DNA of 64,000 bases from JAJYBV01 sp021812265. GTDB taxonomy: Bacteria > Chloroflexota > Ktedonobacteria > Ktedonobacterales > JACDGC01. Under the pieces are notes generated by a model that was given only the letters and a program-made list of their open reading frames with translations, was not told the DNA's origin and made no database searches. Location of the stretch: assembly GCA_027459525.1 (NCBI GenBank), contig DAIDIC010000143.1, positions 11,187 to 75,186 of the forward strand, in the 5' to 3' direction. How positions within the stretch are numbered: position 1 is the first letter of the stretch; each line of letters opens with the position of its first letter. Position numbers and translations under genes: made by a program. Positions 34,440 through 42,671 of this stretch are shown piece by piece.

Positions 34440-35336
34440 ATGTTTCACAGAACACCCAGAGACTCCAGACCAATACAGGATGATATTTCTGCCCCACAGT
34501 GGACCATTTCATCTGCCGAAAGGCATATCGAGCCGCTGGGCCACGATGTTCCTTGGGGAACACTGCGAATTGTAAACGATCCCCATAACACCGAGCCATA
34601 TGTCTTAGTAAATAAAGCAATTGCCATCGGACGCGGTAAAGAAAACGATGTTATTTTACATGACGAAAGAATTTCGCGGCTGCACGCTGTGCTGCTATTC
34701 GAAAACGGCGCCGCATATGCGATCGATCCCGGCGCAACGAACGGAATCATCATCAACGGCAAGCCGCTGCGCGGAAAAGGTCAGCTGCAGCACAGCGCAT
34801 CAATCGAAATTGTGGATACGCATTTTCTATTTTTATATTCCGATGAATCTGGCTTAGCCAATAAACTCACTCAAGAAACTGATGAGTTTTTTAAAGAAAG
34901 CTCAGCAAATATCCCCTTGCCAGCCAATATCAGCGCAAGGTTCACCACCATACACGGCCCCGAAACCGGCCGCAGTTGGCCAATTTCCCCACCAACCACA
35001 ACTATCGGACGTCAAAGCGATAATATCATTTGCATATCTTCCGGTTCTGTTTCGCGGCGGCATGCAATCATCACCGTTCAGCCGGCAGGGTTATTCATCA
35101 TCAACCTTTCGGCCAGCGGAGTTCAGGTTAACGGCGAGTTTATTACGGCGCCGCAGCGTATTCAAGGCGGAGACCATATTCAACTTGGTGATTGCGTGTT
35201 TATTATCGAAGGCTCTGTGCCTTTACCGACTGTTGACACAATGCCGACTCAAAATATTCAAGCAATCTATAGGCAAGCTGAGCAGCCGCCAACAAATCCC
35301 GATAATACATTTCACCAATTTAAGCCGCGCAAATAG
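34440..35336 (+). CDS. Protein with two FHA domains
   Basis: 298 residues. FHA domain 1 spans about 50-145: AIAIGRGKENDVILHDERISRLHAVLLF ... DPGATNGIIING. FHA domain 2 spans about 175-270: TIGRQSDNIICISSGSVSRRHAIITV ... LSASGVQVNGEF. Both keep the GR, SR.HA and NG signatures needed to bind phosphothreonine. Such proteins read Ser/Thr kinase signals; a PP2C phosphatase and a Hanks-type kinase are encoded elsewhere in this window. The gene stands alone between the coiled-coil gene and tdh. Confidence 0.88.
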   Translation: MFHRTPRDSRPIQDDISAPQWTISSAERHIEPLGHDVPWGTLRIVNDPHNTEPYVLVNKAIAIGRGKENDVILHDERISRLHAVLLFENGAAYAIDPGATNGIIINGKPLRGKGQLQHSASIEIVDTHFLFLYSDESGLANKLTQETDEFFKESSANIPLPANISARFTTIHGPETGRSWPISPPTTTIGRQSDNIICISSGSVSRRHAIITVQPAGLFIINLSASGVQVNGEFITAPQRIQGGDHIQLGDCVFIIEGSVPLPTVDTMPTQNIQAIYRQAEQPPTNPDNTFHQFKPRK

Positions 35337-35576
35337 CCATATCACCCGCAACAGCGCCGCGTATACCGCTAGTATACATTTCTGCTACAGATAGCTTATA
35401 ATTAAAATACGATTTTTTCAGCCGCTATACCGCTTCCGGTACAATGCGGCCCCAGCCCTGCTATCCGCAAAAGGCTGAAAGACGCGGCGATAGTTCCAAA
35501 AAGCCCCTGCAGCTGCATGATGTATCGCCTGAATCTTACCTTATCTTTCAAAGCGCTCAAAGGAGAGTTGCCAAAA

Positions 35577-36632
35577 ATGTCTGTTCCGTCTCACATGTGG
35601 GCTATACGCAAACAAGCCGCGGCGCCCGGCTTGGAACGTATAAAAATAGAAACCCCAAAAATCGGATCTTCCGATATCTTAGTAAAAGTTCGCGCCGCTT
35701 CTATCTGCGGCACCGATATGCATATCTATGAATGGGATCCTTGGGCGCAAGGCCGTGTTCATCCGCCATTAACCGTAGGACACGAGTTTTGTGGCAATGT
35801 TGTGCAAGTGGGCAGCGAAGCGCATAATATCCAAGTCGGTGACTATATTTCCGGTGAAACTCATATTGTTTGCGGTGTATGTGAATTTTGCCGCACCGGC
35901 CGTGGGCATTTGTGCCCGAATACGCACATTATCGGCGTCGATCGCGATGGCGCATGGGCAGAATATGTTGCCATTCCCGCAGTAAACGCATGGAAAAATC
36001 CTCCGGATCTTCCGCCTTATCTGGCCACGTTAAAAGAAAACTTCGGCAACGCCGTCCATACCGCATTTTCTGTAGATACACGCTCAAAAAGTGTTTTAGT
36101 TACGGGATGCGGCCCTGTAGGCGTCATGTCGATACCGGTTGCCAAAGCGTGCGGCGCGCGCCAAGTTATCGCAACCGATATTTCAGAATATCGGCTGGAT
36201 TTAGCAAAAACACTTGGCGCAGATGTCATTATCAACTCTGCAGACAGCAACGCCGCGCAAAAGATAGTAGACGCCACCAATGGGCTTGGTGTAGATACTT
36301 GGCTGGAAATGTCTGGCGCGCCGGCGGCAATAGCGCAAGGCTTTACCGCATTGAAATCCGGCGGAGAAGTAGCAATGCTGGGTTTACCGTCTAAATTGAT
36401 GACGTTTGATCTGGCTAACTGGATTATTTTTAAAGGCGCTGTAGTACACGGCATAGAAGGCCGTCGCCTATGGGAAACATGGTTTCAGGCTGAAGGATTG
36501 CTTCACAGCGGCGCCGTAAATCTTGAAAAAATAGTAACACACACTTTTCCTTTTGCCTCCTATCAGGAAGCGCTCCATGTCATGGAATCCGGCAAAAGCG
36601 GCAAAGTAGTTTTGTTATTTGATGAGGAGTGA
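35577..36632 (+). CDS. tdh: L-threonine 3-dehydrogenase
   Basis: 351 residues from ATG 35577, set by AAAGGAGAG upstream; a longer frame exists without a ribosome site. A zinc alcohol-dehydrogenase-type enzyme: ASICGTDMHIYEWDPW (catalytic zinc Cys, with the EWD typical of Tdh), GHEFCGNVV, structural zinc cysteines in CGVCEFCRTGRGHLC, and Rossmann VTGCGPVGVMSIPVAKACGA. It oxidises threonine to 2-amino-3-ketobutyrate with NAD. The stop TGA lies 5 nt before kbl, and both act in sequence. Confidence 0.95.
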   Translation: MSVPSHMWAIRKQAAAPGLERIKIETPKIGSSDILVKVRAASICGTDMHIYEWDPWAQGRVHPPLTVGHEFCGNVVQVGSEAHNIQVGDYISGETHIVCGVCEFCRTGRGHLCPNTHIIGVDRDGAWAEYVAIPAVNAWKNPPDLPPYLATLKENFGNAVHTAFSVDTRSKSVLVTGCGPVGVMSIPVAKACGARQVIATDISEYRLDLAKTLGADVIINSADSNAAQKIVDATNGLGVDTWLEMSGAPAAIAQGFTALKSGGEVAMLGLPSKLMTFDLANWIIFKGAVVHGIEGRRLWETWFQAEGLLHSGAVNLEKIVTHTFPFASYQEALHVMESGKSGKVVLLFDEE

Positions 36633-36637
36633 AGATT

Positions 36638-37822
36638 ATGGGCAATCCGCTCGGATGGCTAGATGATTCTTTGCAAGAGCTGCGAGATAAAAAATTATAT
36701 AACACCATTCGCGTCATTGAATCACCACAAGGTTCTTGGCTGACAGTAGACGGCAGCAAGGTTCTTAATTTCTGCTCAAACAATTACTTGGGCTTAGCTA
36801 ATAACCCGCGCTTAAAACAAGCCGCAAAAGACGCTATCGATAAATTCGGAATCGGCCCCGCCGCAGTGCGAACTATTGCCGGAACCATGGGCATGCACAC
36901 CGAATTAGAGAAACGACTGGCGGCGTTTAAAGAAGCTGAAGCCGCTATTGTTTTTCAATCGGGGTTTACTTCTAATTTAGGAACCATCCCCGCGCTGGTT
37001 GGTCCCGGAGATGTTATTTTCTCGGACGCATTAAACCACGCCAGCATTATAGACGGATGCCGCCTTAGCCGCGCCGAAAACATTCGCTATGATCATGTCA
37101 GCCCGGATAGTTTAAAAAGTCTGCTGCAAGAAAAACGCAGCCAATTTGCCAAAGCCATCATCATCACCGATGGTGTTTTCAGCATGGATGGAGATATTGC
37201 GCCATTGCCGGCGTTGGCTGAATTGGCGCGTGAATTTGATTGCATGATGATGGTGGATGACGCGCATGGTGAAGGAGTAATGGGCCATGGCGGCCGTGGG
37301 ATAACACATCATTTTAATCTGCAAGGCCAAGTAGATGTTGAAGTAGGCACGCTTTCAAAAGCATTCGGCGTTGTCGGCGGTTATATTGCGGGCAAAGCTG
37401 CAATTGTGGAATGGCTGCGACAGCGCGCCCGCCCATTCTTGTTTTCTTCCGCGCTTACCGTTCCGGATACGGCGGCGTGTTTAGAGGCGGTGCATATATT
37501 AGAAGAAAGCGAAGTGTTAACCGAAAAACTTTGGGAAAACACGCATTACTTTAAAGAAAAAATGCAAGCGCTGGGATTTAACACCGGTAAAAGTGTAACG
37601 CCCATTACTCCAATTTTGCTCGGCGCTGAATCTTTGGCGCAAACATTCAGCCAAAAATTATTTGCCGAAAATGTTTTTGCCATGGCTATCGCCTTCCCTA
37701 CCGTGCCAATGGGAACCGCTCGTATCAGGGTTATGATCTCTGCCGCGCACAGTAAAGAAGATTTAGATTTTGGCATAGCTGCATTTACGAAAGTAGGAAA
37801 AGAAACAGGAGTTCTATCCTAA
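36638..37822 (+). CDS. kbl: Glycine C-acetyltransferase (2-amino-3-ketobutyrate CoA ligase)
   Basis: 394 residues from ATG 36638, preceded by GAGGAG. A fold-type I PLP enzyme of the alpha-oxoamine synthase family: NFCSNNYLGLANNP, GIGPAAVRTIAGTMGMHTELE, DDAHGEGVMGHGGRG, and the Schiff-base lysine (about 241) in GTLSKAFGVVGGYIAG. It cleaves 2-amino-3-ketobutyrate with CoA to glycine and acetyl-CoA, completing threonine breakdown after Tdh in the same operon. The family includes BioF, but the tdh neighbour makes Kbl the better name. Confidence 0.93.
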   Translation: MGNPLGWLDDSLQELRDKKLYNTIRVIESPQGSWLTVDGSKVLNFCSNNYLGLANNPRLKQAAKDAIDKFGIGPAAVRTIAGTMGMHTELEKRLAAFKEAEAAIVFQSGFTSNLGTIPALVGPGDVIFSDALNHASIIDGCRLSRAENIRYDHVSPDSLKSLLQEKRSQFAKAIIITDGVFSMDGDIAPLPALAELAREFDCMMMVDDAHGEGVMGHGGRGITHHFNLQGQVDVEVGTLSKAFGVVGGYIAGKAAIVEWLRQRARPFLFSSALTVPDTAACLEAVHILEESEVLTEKLWENTHYFKEKMQALGFNTGKSVTPITPILLGAESLAQTFSQKLFAENVFAMAIAFPTVPMGTARIRVMISAAHSKEDLDFGIAAFTKVGKETGVLS

Positions 37823-37845
37823 ATACACTATCGGCTATTCCTCAT

Positions 37846-38406
37846 TTAATGGCTTTGCAATAGCAGGGTCATAATAGCAAGCGCAGCGGTTGAATGTTGA
37901 ATTTCACCGCTGCGAATCATTTCTGCCGCTTCGCGCAAAAATACCCATTTGCGCGTAATCATTTCAGTAGGTTCTGGCGCGGCCTGCATAACAGTAAGCT
38001 TTCTGGCGGTATAACAATAACTTACTTGCGGAGATATACCCGCGCTTAAGAAAAATGACCCTAAAAGCCGCCAATCTTCCGCAAATAAGCCGCCTTCTTC
38101 AAGCAGTTCCCGCTGTGCTGCGGCCAGCGGCAATTCACCCGATTCTATTGCGCCGCCGGGCAGCAGCCATTTCCATTGCTGTACAGGATACACAAAATCA
38201 CGGATGAGTAAAACTCTTCCCAACTCATCCGTTGCGGCAATAGTAGCGTTATCCCCCGGATCTGCCACACCATAAATGCCTGGGGATCCATCCGGACGGA
38301 TAACATCATATTCAGTAACACGCATCCATTGATTGTTATACACCACATGCTCGGCGCATGTTTTCCATGGGCTGTTATCGGCGTCTGCGACAGTTCTTGG
38401 CGGCAT
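37846..38406 (-). CDS. NUDIX hydrolase, ADP-ribose pyrophosphatase-like
   Basis: About 186 residues from ATG 38406; TTG 38412 is also possible and neither has a clear ribosome site. The NUDIX box reads GGAIESGELPLAAAQRELLEEGGL. Upstream sequence (GDNATIAATDELGRVLLIRDFVYP) and downstream (SFFLSAGISPQVSYCYTARKL) match ADP-ribose pyrophosphatase-type members that hydrolyse nucleoside diphosphates linked to another moiety. It follows the 38-residue basic-protein gene by about 20 nt, so both may be on one transcript. It converges on kbl. Confidence 0.88.
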   Translation of the reverse strand: MPPRTVADADNSPWKTCAEHVVYNNQWMRVTEYDVIRPDGSPGIYGVADPGDNATIAATDELGRVLLIRDFVYPVQQWKWLLPGGAIESGELPLAAAQRELLEEGGLFAEDWRLLGSFFLSAGISPQVSYCYTARKLTVMQAAPEPTEMITRKWVFLREAAEMIRSGEIQHSTAALAIMTLLLQSH

Positions 38407-38426
38407 ATACAAATATAGCGCTGTGG

Positions 38427-38543
38427 TTATACACCGCGGCGCTGGCGCATTTTGCGGATAATATTGCGCTTACGGCGGGCAAGCAGGCCGTGGCGTTTGT
38501 TGCGCGCGCGCAGTCTGGCGACTGTGGCTCCTTTTCCGGACAT
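38427..38543 (-). CDS. 38-residue highly basic small protein
   Basis: ATG 38543 stands 6 nt after AAAGAGGGAAAA, a strong ribosome site, and the frame closes with TAA at 38427. Of 38 residues 15 are Lys or Arg (ATVARLRARNKRHG, then LLARRKRNIIRKMRQRR). The composition and length recall small ribosomal or ribosome-associated proteins, but it does not match bL34, bL36 or bTHX motifs well enough to name. It precedes the NUDIX gene on the same strand by a few bases. Confidence 0.6.
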   Translation of the reverse strand: MSGKGATVARLRARNKRHGLLARRKRNIIRKMRQRRGV

Positions 38544-38906
38544 GATTTTCCCTCTTTCTTAAATTCTGACGGCAGCAATAGCGCAAAAATTATCGAAACT
38601 GCGCAGCGCCGAACGTGTTTAGTATATCACAGACCATACAATTGCTCATAATGATAAGAAAAAATATCTTTTTGCATATCTTGCTAAACTACGCGACAAA
38701 ATAGCATATAATATACAAGTGGTATGCGGGGTATCTGCGCACAAACCGCATAAAAATTAATTTCAGGGGATTTGCGCGGCAAAAAAACGATTCTTCATAC
38801 GATACGGCAAATGAACCGGCGCAAATCATATGTTTGCTAAAATATGAAGCCATTTGCTGGTTATGAGGCGCCGCGGCGCGCATTTTCGTTAATGGAGCAG
38901 AAGTTT

Positions 38907-39428
38907 ATGACTTCACAACAACCAAGTCTTGGCTCTTCTCAGGCTATAAAAAGCTCGGTAAAATGGGGAGTAATTATTGGCTTATCTAGTTATGTGTTAT
39001 CAATCATGATCAATATGACAGAGAAATTTATTTTGCAATCCGGCGGAACAAACGCACAAACGAATCCGGGATTGCTGATACCCATATGCTTAGGCCTTTT
39101 TATCCTTGTATTCGCCACATACATTGCCGGCTACCTGCCCGCAATGGAGACCGGAACCTATGCGCCGGGAATTGCCTCTGCGCTATTATCATATATCTTA
39201 TCCGCATTATTGGAAAAATTATACCTTCCCAACTTGCCCGGTTCGCCTACTGTAGTACAAACAAACACCAACGCCATAGTGGCGTTTATCACTAATGTAG
39301 TCGGGTTAATTCTTGTTTTGCTTATCATTACAGGAGTCGGCTGGCTTGGAGCCTTTTATGGCTGCAAACATCGCAACAACCCAAAAAAGAAAAAAAACGC
39401 AAAAAAAATAACTTCTGTTCCGGAATAA
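38907..39428 (+). CDS. Small polytopic membrane protein of unknown function
   Basis: 173 residues from ATG 38907 (GGAG upstream; longer starts are possible in frame). Four hydrophobic segments: WGVIIGLSSYVLSIMINM, LLIPICLGLFILVFATYIAGY, APGIASALLSYILSALL, and IVAFITNVVGLILVLLIITGVGWLGAFYG. A lysine-rich tail (NPKKKKNAKK) follows. No family is recognised. The Mrr-like nuclease gene starts 10 nt after its stop, so the two are cotranscribed and may act together at the membrane. Confidence 0.7.
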   Translation: MTSQQPSLGSSQAIKSSVKWGVIIGLSSYVLSIMINMTEKFILQSGGTNAQTNPGLLIPICLGLFILVFATYIAGYLPAMETGTYAPGIASALLSYILSALLEKLYLPNLPGSPTVVQTNTNAIVAFITNVVGLILVLLIITGVGWLGAFYGCKHRNNPKKKKNAKKITSVPE

Positions 39429-39438
39429 GGATATTTTT

Positions 39439-40080
39439 ATGCTAAAAGTAAAGAAAAAACAGCGCTTTCCACTTATCGGACTAATCTTGTTTCTCATATT
39501 TATGGCTTTTTATGTTATAACCGATAATTCCCAAAATCAGTTTTTTCCTTTCATTGCAGCCATTACTGTGTTAGTCTTGGTTTTTATTATAGCGCCCATA
39601 TTTCTTATCACTATGGCGCGGCGCTCGGGGGTAAACAATTTTATTTCACACTTGGCGTCTCCGGCAAAAACATTTCATGCGCAGTCACTTGCAGAGATGC
39701 AGAAAATGACACCAGCAGAATTTGAACACTTTGTTGGCTCTTTATTTCAAAAACAGGGATACAACGTTCGGGTAACCGGCAAAACCGGCGATAACGGCAT
39801 TGATATTGAATTAATTTCAAATAGCAATGGCGAGCAAAAACGCAGCGTCGTGCAATGCAAACGATACAAAGGATCGGTTGGGGAAAGCATTGTCCGTGAA
39901 TTTTATGGATCGTTCGCCGGCGCCGCGGAACAAGGCTATTTAATAACGACAGGAACGTTTACGGAACCCGCAAAAAAATGGGTGAGAAATCGGCCGCTAA
40001 TATTAATCGATGGGCACGAATTAGTTCGCTGGGCAACGCGAGTAACACAGCCAACTACTGAAAAATCAGGCGTTGTTTAA
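39439..40080 (+). CDS. Membrane-anchored Mrr-type restriction endonuclease-like protein (paralogue)
   Basis: 213 residues. Two N-terminal hydrophobic segments (LIGLILFLIFMAFYVI and FFPFIAAITVLVLVFIIAPIFLI) are followed by a Mrr_cat domain: MTPAEFEHFVGSLFQKQGY, GDNGIDIEL and VVQCKRYKGSVGESIVREFYGSFAGA, with the Asp and Gln-x-Lys of the nuclease core. The two Mrr-like proteins of this window share the layout and long stretches of the catalytic domain, so they are paralogues. It is the second gene of a pair with a small membrane protein. Confidence 0.85.
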   Translation: MLKVKKKQRFPLIGLILFLIFMAFYVITDNSQNQFFPFIAAITVLVLVFIIAPIFLITMARRSGVNNFISHLASPAKTFHAQSLAEMQKMTPAEFEHFVGSLFQKQGYNVRVTGKTGDNGIDIELISNSNGEQKRSVVQCKRYKGSVGESIVREFYGSFAGAAEQGYLITTGTFTEPAKKWVRNRPLILIDGHELVRWATRVTQPTTEKSGVV

Positions 40081-40128
40081 GTCTTAGTCCAAACAAAAAC
40101 AACGCCACACAGCAACAAAAATCAAAAT

Positions 40129-40863
40129 TTATTCAGCGCCGGCAGAAGAATCACTATCAATTGGTTTCCGGCGTGTGCGCTTTGGTTTTTCTACCGGTCC
40201 GGCGGAAGAATCGGCAGGCATATCACCATAAACACTAGGCTCCGATTTACTCGGAGCAATAGAAAAGCCGTTTCCCTGCGCTTCAACCGGCGGATAGAGC
40301 GGAGCAAACGTCACGGTGGGTGCTTGCGCCGCAGTGTTGTTGGAAAAAGTTACTTGCGCAGTAGGTGTCAGCGCAATATCTGGCGCGCGATTTTGCGTCG
40401 CCGTCCGCGCGCGAAAATCTTTATTGGGGCGAGACGCTATAAACGAAGTGGCTCGTTCTTCAATCCAAACGACATCACCTTCCAGAATTGTGCGCATTTC
40501 CATTATCGCCTGCTGCGCCGCAGGATCAGATGCGCTTAACGGCAGTAAAGCGGTTAAACGCTCTATAACCAAGCGCTGATGATGGGCAAAAATACGCAAT
40601 CGCTCTGGGTAAAGCTCTTGCGAAAGCACATATGCCGCAAAATCTGAAATATTTTGACTGGGAACTCCGCCGATAGCCGTTATACGATCTCGCAAGCCAA
40701 TACAAATAGACACTTCATGCGCGCCGATTCGCTGCATGGTGTTGCGTTCGCGGGGATCTGTCGCCATGGCAGTTAAACCAATCATGGCTTCGATAGCTGC
40801 CCGTTCTTCTTCTAACATCTCGTTAAGCATTTTAATCATTTGCGAACCTGCTGCGCGCTGCAT
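40129..40863 (-). CDS. Ferritin-like helical-bundle protein with disordered tail
   Basis: 244 residues. The first 140 residues are helical with acidic and His residues spaced as in ferritin-like bundles (LNEMLEEERAAIEAMIGL, RIGAHEVSICIGL, RIFAHHQRLVIERL, LEGDVVWIEERA), resembling DUF6306-type proteins. Whether metal is bound is not settled. The remaining 100 residues are low-complexity (Pro, Ala, Ser) and end in a basic stretch KPKRTRRKP. AAAGAGGATGCT precedes the ATG. It is flanked by unrelated genes. Confidence 0.55.
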   Translation of the reverse strand: MQRAAGSQMIKMLNEMLEEERAAIEAMIGLTAMATDPRERNTMQRIGAHEVSICIGLRDRITAIGGVPSQNISDFAAYVLSQELYPERLRIFAHHQRLVIERLTALLPLSASDPAAQQAIMEMRTILEGDVVWIEERATSFIASRPNKDFRARTATQNRAPDIALTPTAQVTFSNNTAAQAPTVTFAPLYPPVEAQGNGFSIAPSKSEPSVYGDMPADSSAGPVEKPKRTRRKPIDSDSSAGAE

Positions 40864-41017
40864 AGCATCCTCTTTATATACACGAAAATTTTGCGCAAAT
40901 CAGCTGAAATGCGCCTGAAAACTATGTATAGTGTATCATATCGGCAAATTTTTTGCACATGATATAGTATCAATTCAGTATGCCGCAACACATGCGCGCG
41001 CCGCAATTTCTTAACGA

Positions 41018-41863
41018 TTAGGGCTTGCGCGCGCGAATAAAAGCGCCTGCAAATAACCCATCCAGCTTTGCGCGATCACTTTCTGAAATATCTGAAAAAT
41101 CAGCGCCGCCGGCAATAGCGTCTTGCGCGCTATATCTTCTGGTTACTTCGATTTCAATATCTGTAAAGCCTGCCGCCGATAACAGATCACGATACTCACC
41201 ATCTTCTAAAGCGCCGGCAATACAGCCCGCCCAAGCTTCCAGGCTTTGCCTGAATTGGCGCGCATATTCCGGAATATGCCCCAAAATCACAACATCCGAA
41301 ACTGCAAAACGTCCGCCCGGCTTCAATACACGAAACGACTCTCGCAATACCTTGGCTTTATCAACAGAAAGATTTATGACACAATTGGAAATAATAACAT
41401 GAACCGTTGCATCCGGTAAAGGAATTTCTTCAATTGTTCCCTTAAGAAACTGCACATTGTTACTATCTGCTTGCTTGCGATTGCGTTCCGCTAGTTCCAA
41501 CATCTCGTCTGTCATATCCAAACCATATACAAAGCCGGAAGGACCCACTCTGCGCGCTGACAAGAATACATCGATACCGCCGCCACTGCCTAAATCTAAA
41601 ACTATTTCCCCTTCGCGTAAACTCGCCAAAGCAGTGGGATTGCCACAACCTAATGACGCCAACACGGCGGCAACAGGCGCGCCGGCAAGCTCGTCCTGAG
41701 TATAGATATTTGCTGAAATAGGATCTTGTTCGCCACCGCAGCAGGCGGAACCACAGCAATTATTATTTTTGCTTCCGGTGGTATTCAAGGCGTTTTGCGC
41801 AACCTGCGCGTAACGATTGCGTACAGATTCCTGTATAGTAGTATTGTCTGTTTGGTTACTCAT
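41018..41863 (-). CDS. arsM: Arsenite methyltransferase
   Basis: 281 residues from ATG 41863 (AAGGAAC 9 nt upstream). A Cys-rich N-terminal segment (NNCCGSACCGGEQDP) precedes the SAM-binding Rossmann domain (VLDLGSGGGIDVFLSARRVG, then GLDMTDEMLELAE). Two downstream cysteines in SNCVINLS and AGCIAGAL match the arsenic-binding pair of ArsM. The enzyme methylates As(III), giving volatile or less retained products. No arsR, arsB or acr3 is nearby. An inverted repeat lies about 90 nt upstream of the start. Confidence 0.9.
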   Translation of the reverse strand: MSNQTDNTTIQESVRNRYAQVAQNALNTTGSKNNNCCGSACCGGEQDPISANIYTQDELAGAPVAAVLASLGCGNPTALASLREGEIVLDLGSGGGIDVFLSARRVGPSGFVYGLDMTDEMLELAERNRKQADSNNVQFLKGTIEEIPLPDATVHVIISNCVINLSVDKAKVLRESFRVLKPGGRFAVSDVVILGHIPEYARQFRQSLEAWAGCIAGALEDGEYRDLLSAAGFTDIEIEVTRRYSAQDAIAGGADFSDISESDRAKLDGLFAGAFIRARKP

Positions 41864-41952
41864 TCTGTTTTGTTCCTTTCTTGACACTCCGCATGGGCTA
41901 AAGCCGCAGCGGATTTTTGGTTCACCGGCGCGTTTATTTTCCAGATTTTCAC

Positions 41953-41996
41953 ATTACCAAGATAGCTTGACCAACCATGCAAACTATCTTGGTAAT
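41953..41996. promoter_or_regulatory. 13-bp inverted repeat upstream of arsM
   Basis: ATTACCAAGATAG (41953-41965) and CTATCTTGGTAAT (41984-41996) are perfect inverted repeats separated by 18 nt, 90 nt before the arsM start. No U tract follows on either strand, so an operator or a 5' leader hairpin is more likely than a terminator. Confidence 0.5.
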
Positions 41997-42054
41997 ACGG
42001 CAAACACAAACTTCCCTTAGCTATTGAGCCGGCAGCGCTGTATATTTGCGTAAT

Positions 42055-42181
42055 CAGGCAGCATGGAACATCGGGAATGTACAAGGGGCGGCGCCCCTTG
42101 TACGGGGTTCTGGAGTATCCCCAGACCGACCTTTGTTGCAGATACAAGAACTATGCGCTTCTCTTTCAAGCGAAAGTCTTA
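42055..42181 (+). mobile_element. MITE-like element, copy 6 (left end shortened)
   Basis: 127 bp. The left terminal repeat lacks about 10 bases (CAGG joins directly to CAGCATGG), while the right end TTCAAGCGAAAGTCTTA is intact. Flanks GTAAT and ATAAT differ by one base. Inner palindrome arms GTACAAGGGGC / GCCCCTTGTAC are perfect. The shortened end suggests it can no longer move. Confidence 0.82.
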
Positions 42182-42296
42182 ATAATATATGAGCTTTTCA
42201 GCTCTTCATAAAAGATTGTACCAGATATATCGATAATTATCAATATATCTGGCGCATATCCAAATTTTGATCGCTGCCATTCCGGCAAAATGTTGC

Positions 42297-42326
42297 TTGA
42301 CATTTTTATCTGCGATAATGTATAGT
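42297..42326 (+). promoter_or_regulatory. Strong promoter of the ABC-exporter transcript
   Basis: A consensus -35 TTGACA (42297-42302) and -10 TATAGT (42321-42326) with 18-nt spacing. Transcription would begin near 42333, about 26 nt before the short leader ORF and 340 nt before the ATPase gene. Confidence 0.7.
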
Positions 42327-42358
42327 TAATGTATTACCACCACAAAGGATAGCTTCAG

Positions 42359-42463
42359 ATGAAAATTAGGATATTGGCAACGCTTACCACAGCATCTCGC
42401 TTTGCTGTACGGCCCCTCCATGCCTTTGTTCCTGCTATCCGCACTGTAATAGATATCTATTAA
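42359..42463 (+). CDS. 34-residue leader ORF of the ABC exporter operon
   Basis: ATG 42359 lies 9 nt after AAAGGAT and just downstream of a consensus promoter. The frame runs 34 codons (MKIRILATLTTASRFAV ... AIRTVIDIY) to TAA 42461-42463. The peptide is basic and moderately hydrophobic. It sits in the 5' leader about 210 nt before the ATPase gene. Short leader ORFs in front of exporter-type ABC genes often sense antibiotics that stall ribosomes; that role is inference here. No known leader family is recognised. Confidence 0.5.
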   Translation: MKIRILATLTTASRFAVRPLHAFVPAIRTVIDIY

Positions 42464-42671
42464 GTTCTTCCATTACTTGCCAGCGGCGTTTCAAAGCAGG
42501 AGCTTTCCCAGCTGACTGCCGCCCGCGCGCGTGACTCTCCCTTTTGTATATACATTGCGGCGCTGTGCTTTTGCGCTGGGATTTCCAGCCGGCCACACAC
42601 AAGATTTTTTTGCTGTAATCTTTTTACCGCAAACTTCACACATCAATTCAATACAAGAGGTATTTGCAGTT

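Larger units (their letters stand above)
41864..42358. other. Intergenic region with operator-like repeat, MITE and promoter
   Basis: 495 nt between arsM (leftward) and the exporter leader (rightward). It contains the 13-bp inverted repeat (41953-41996), MITE copy 6 (42055-42181), AT-rich sequence and the promoter at 42297-42326. No gene is supported. Confidence 0.5.

Noticed and set aside
42531..42671. N-terminal extension of the exporter ATPase
   Set aside because: No ribosome site at the upstream start, while ATG 42672 follows AAGAGG and gives normal domain length.
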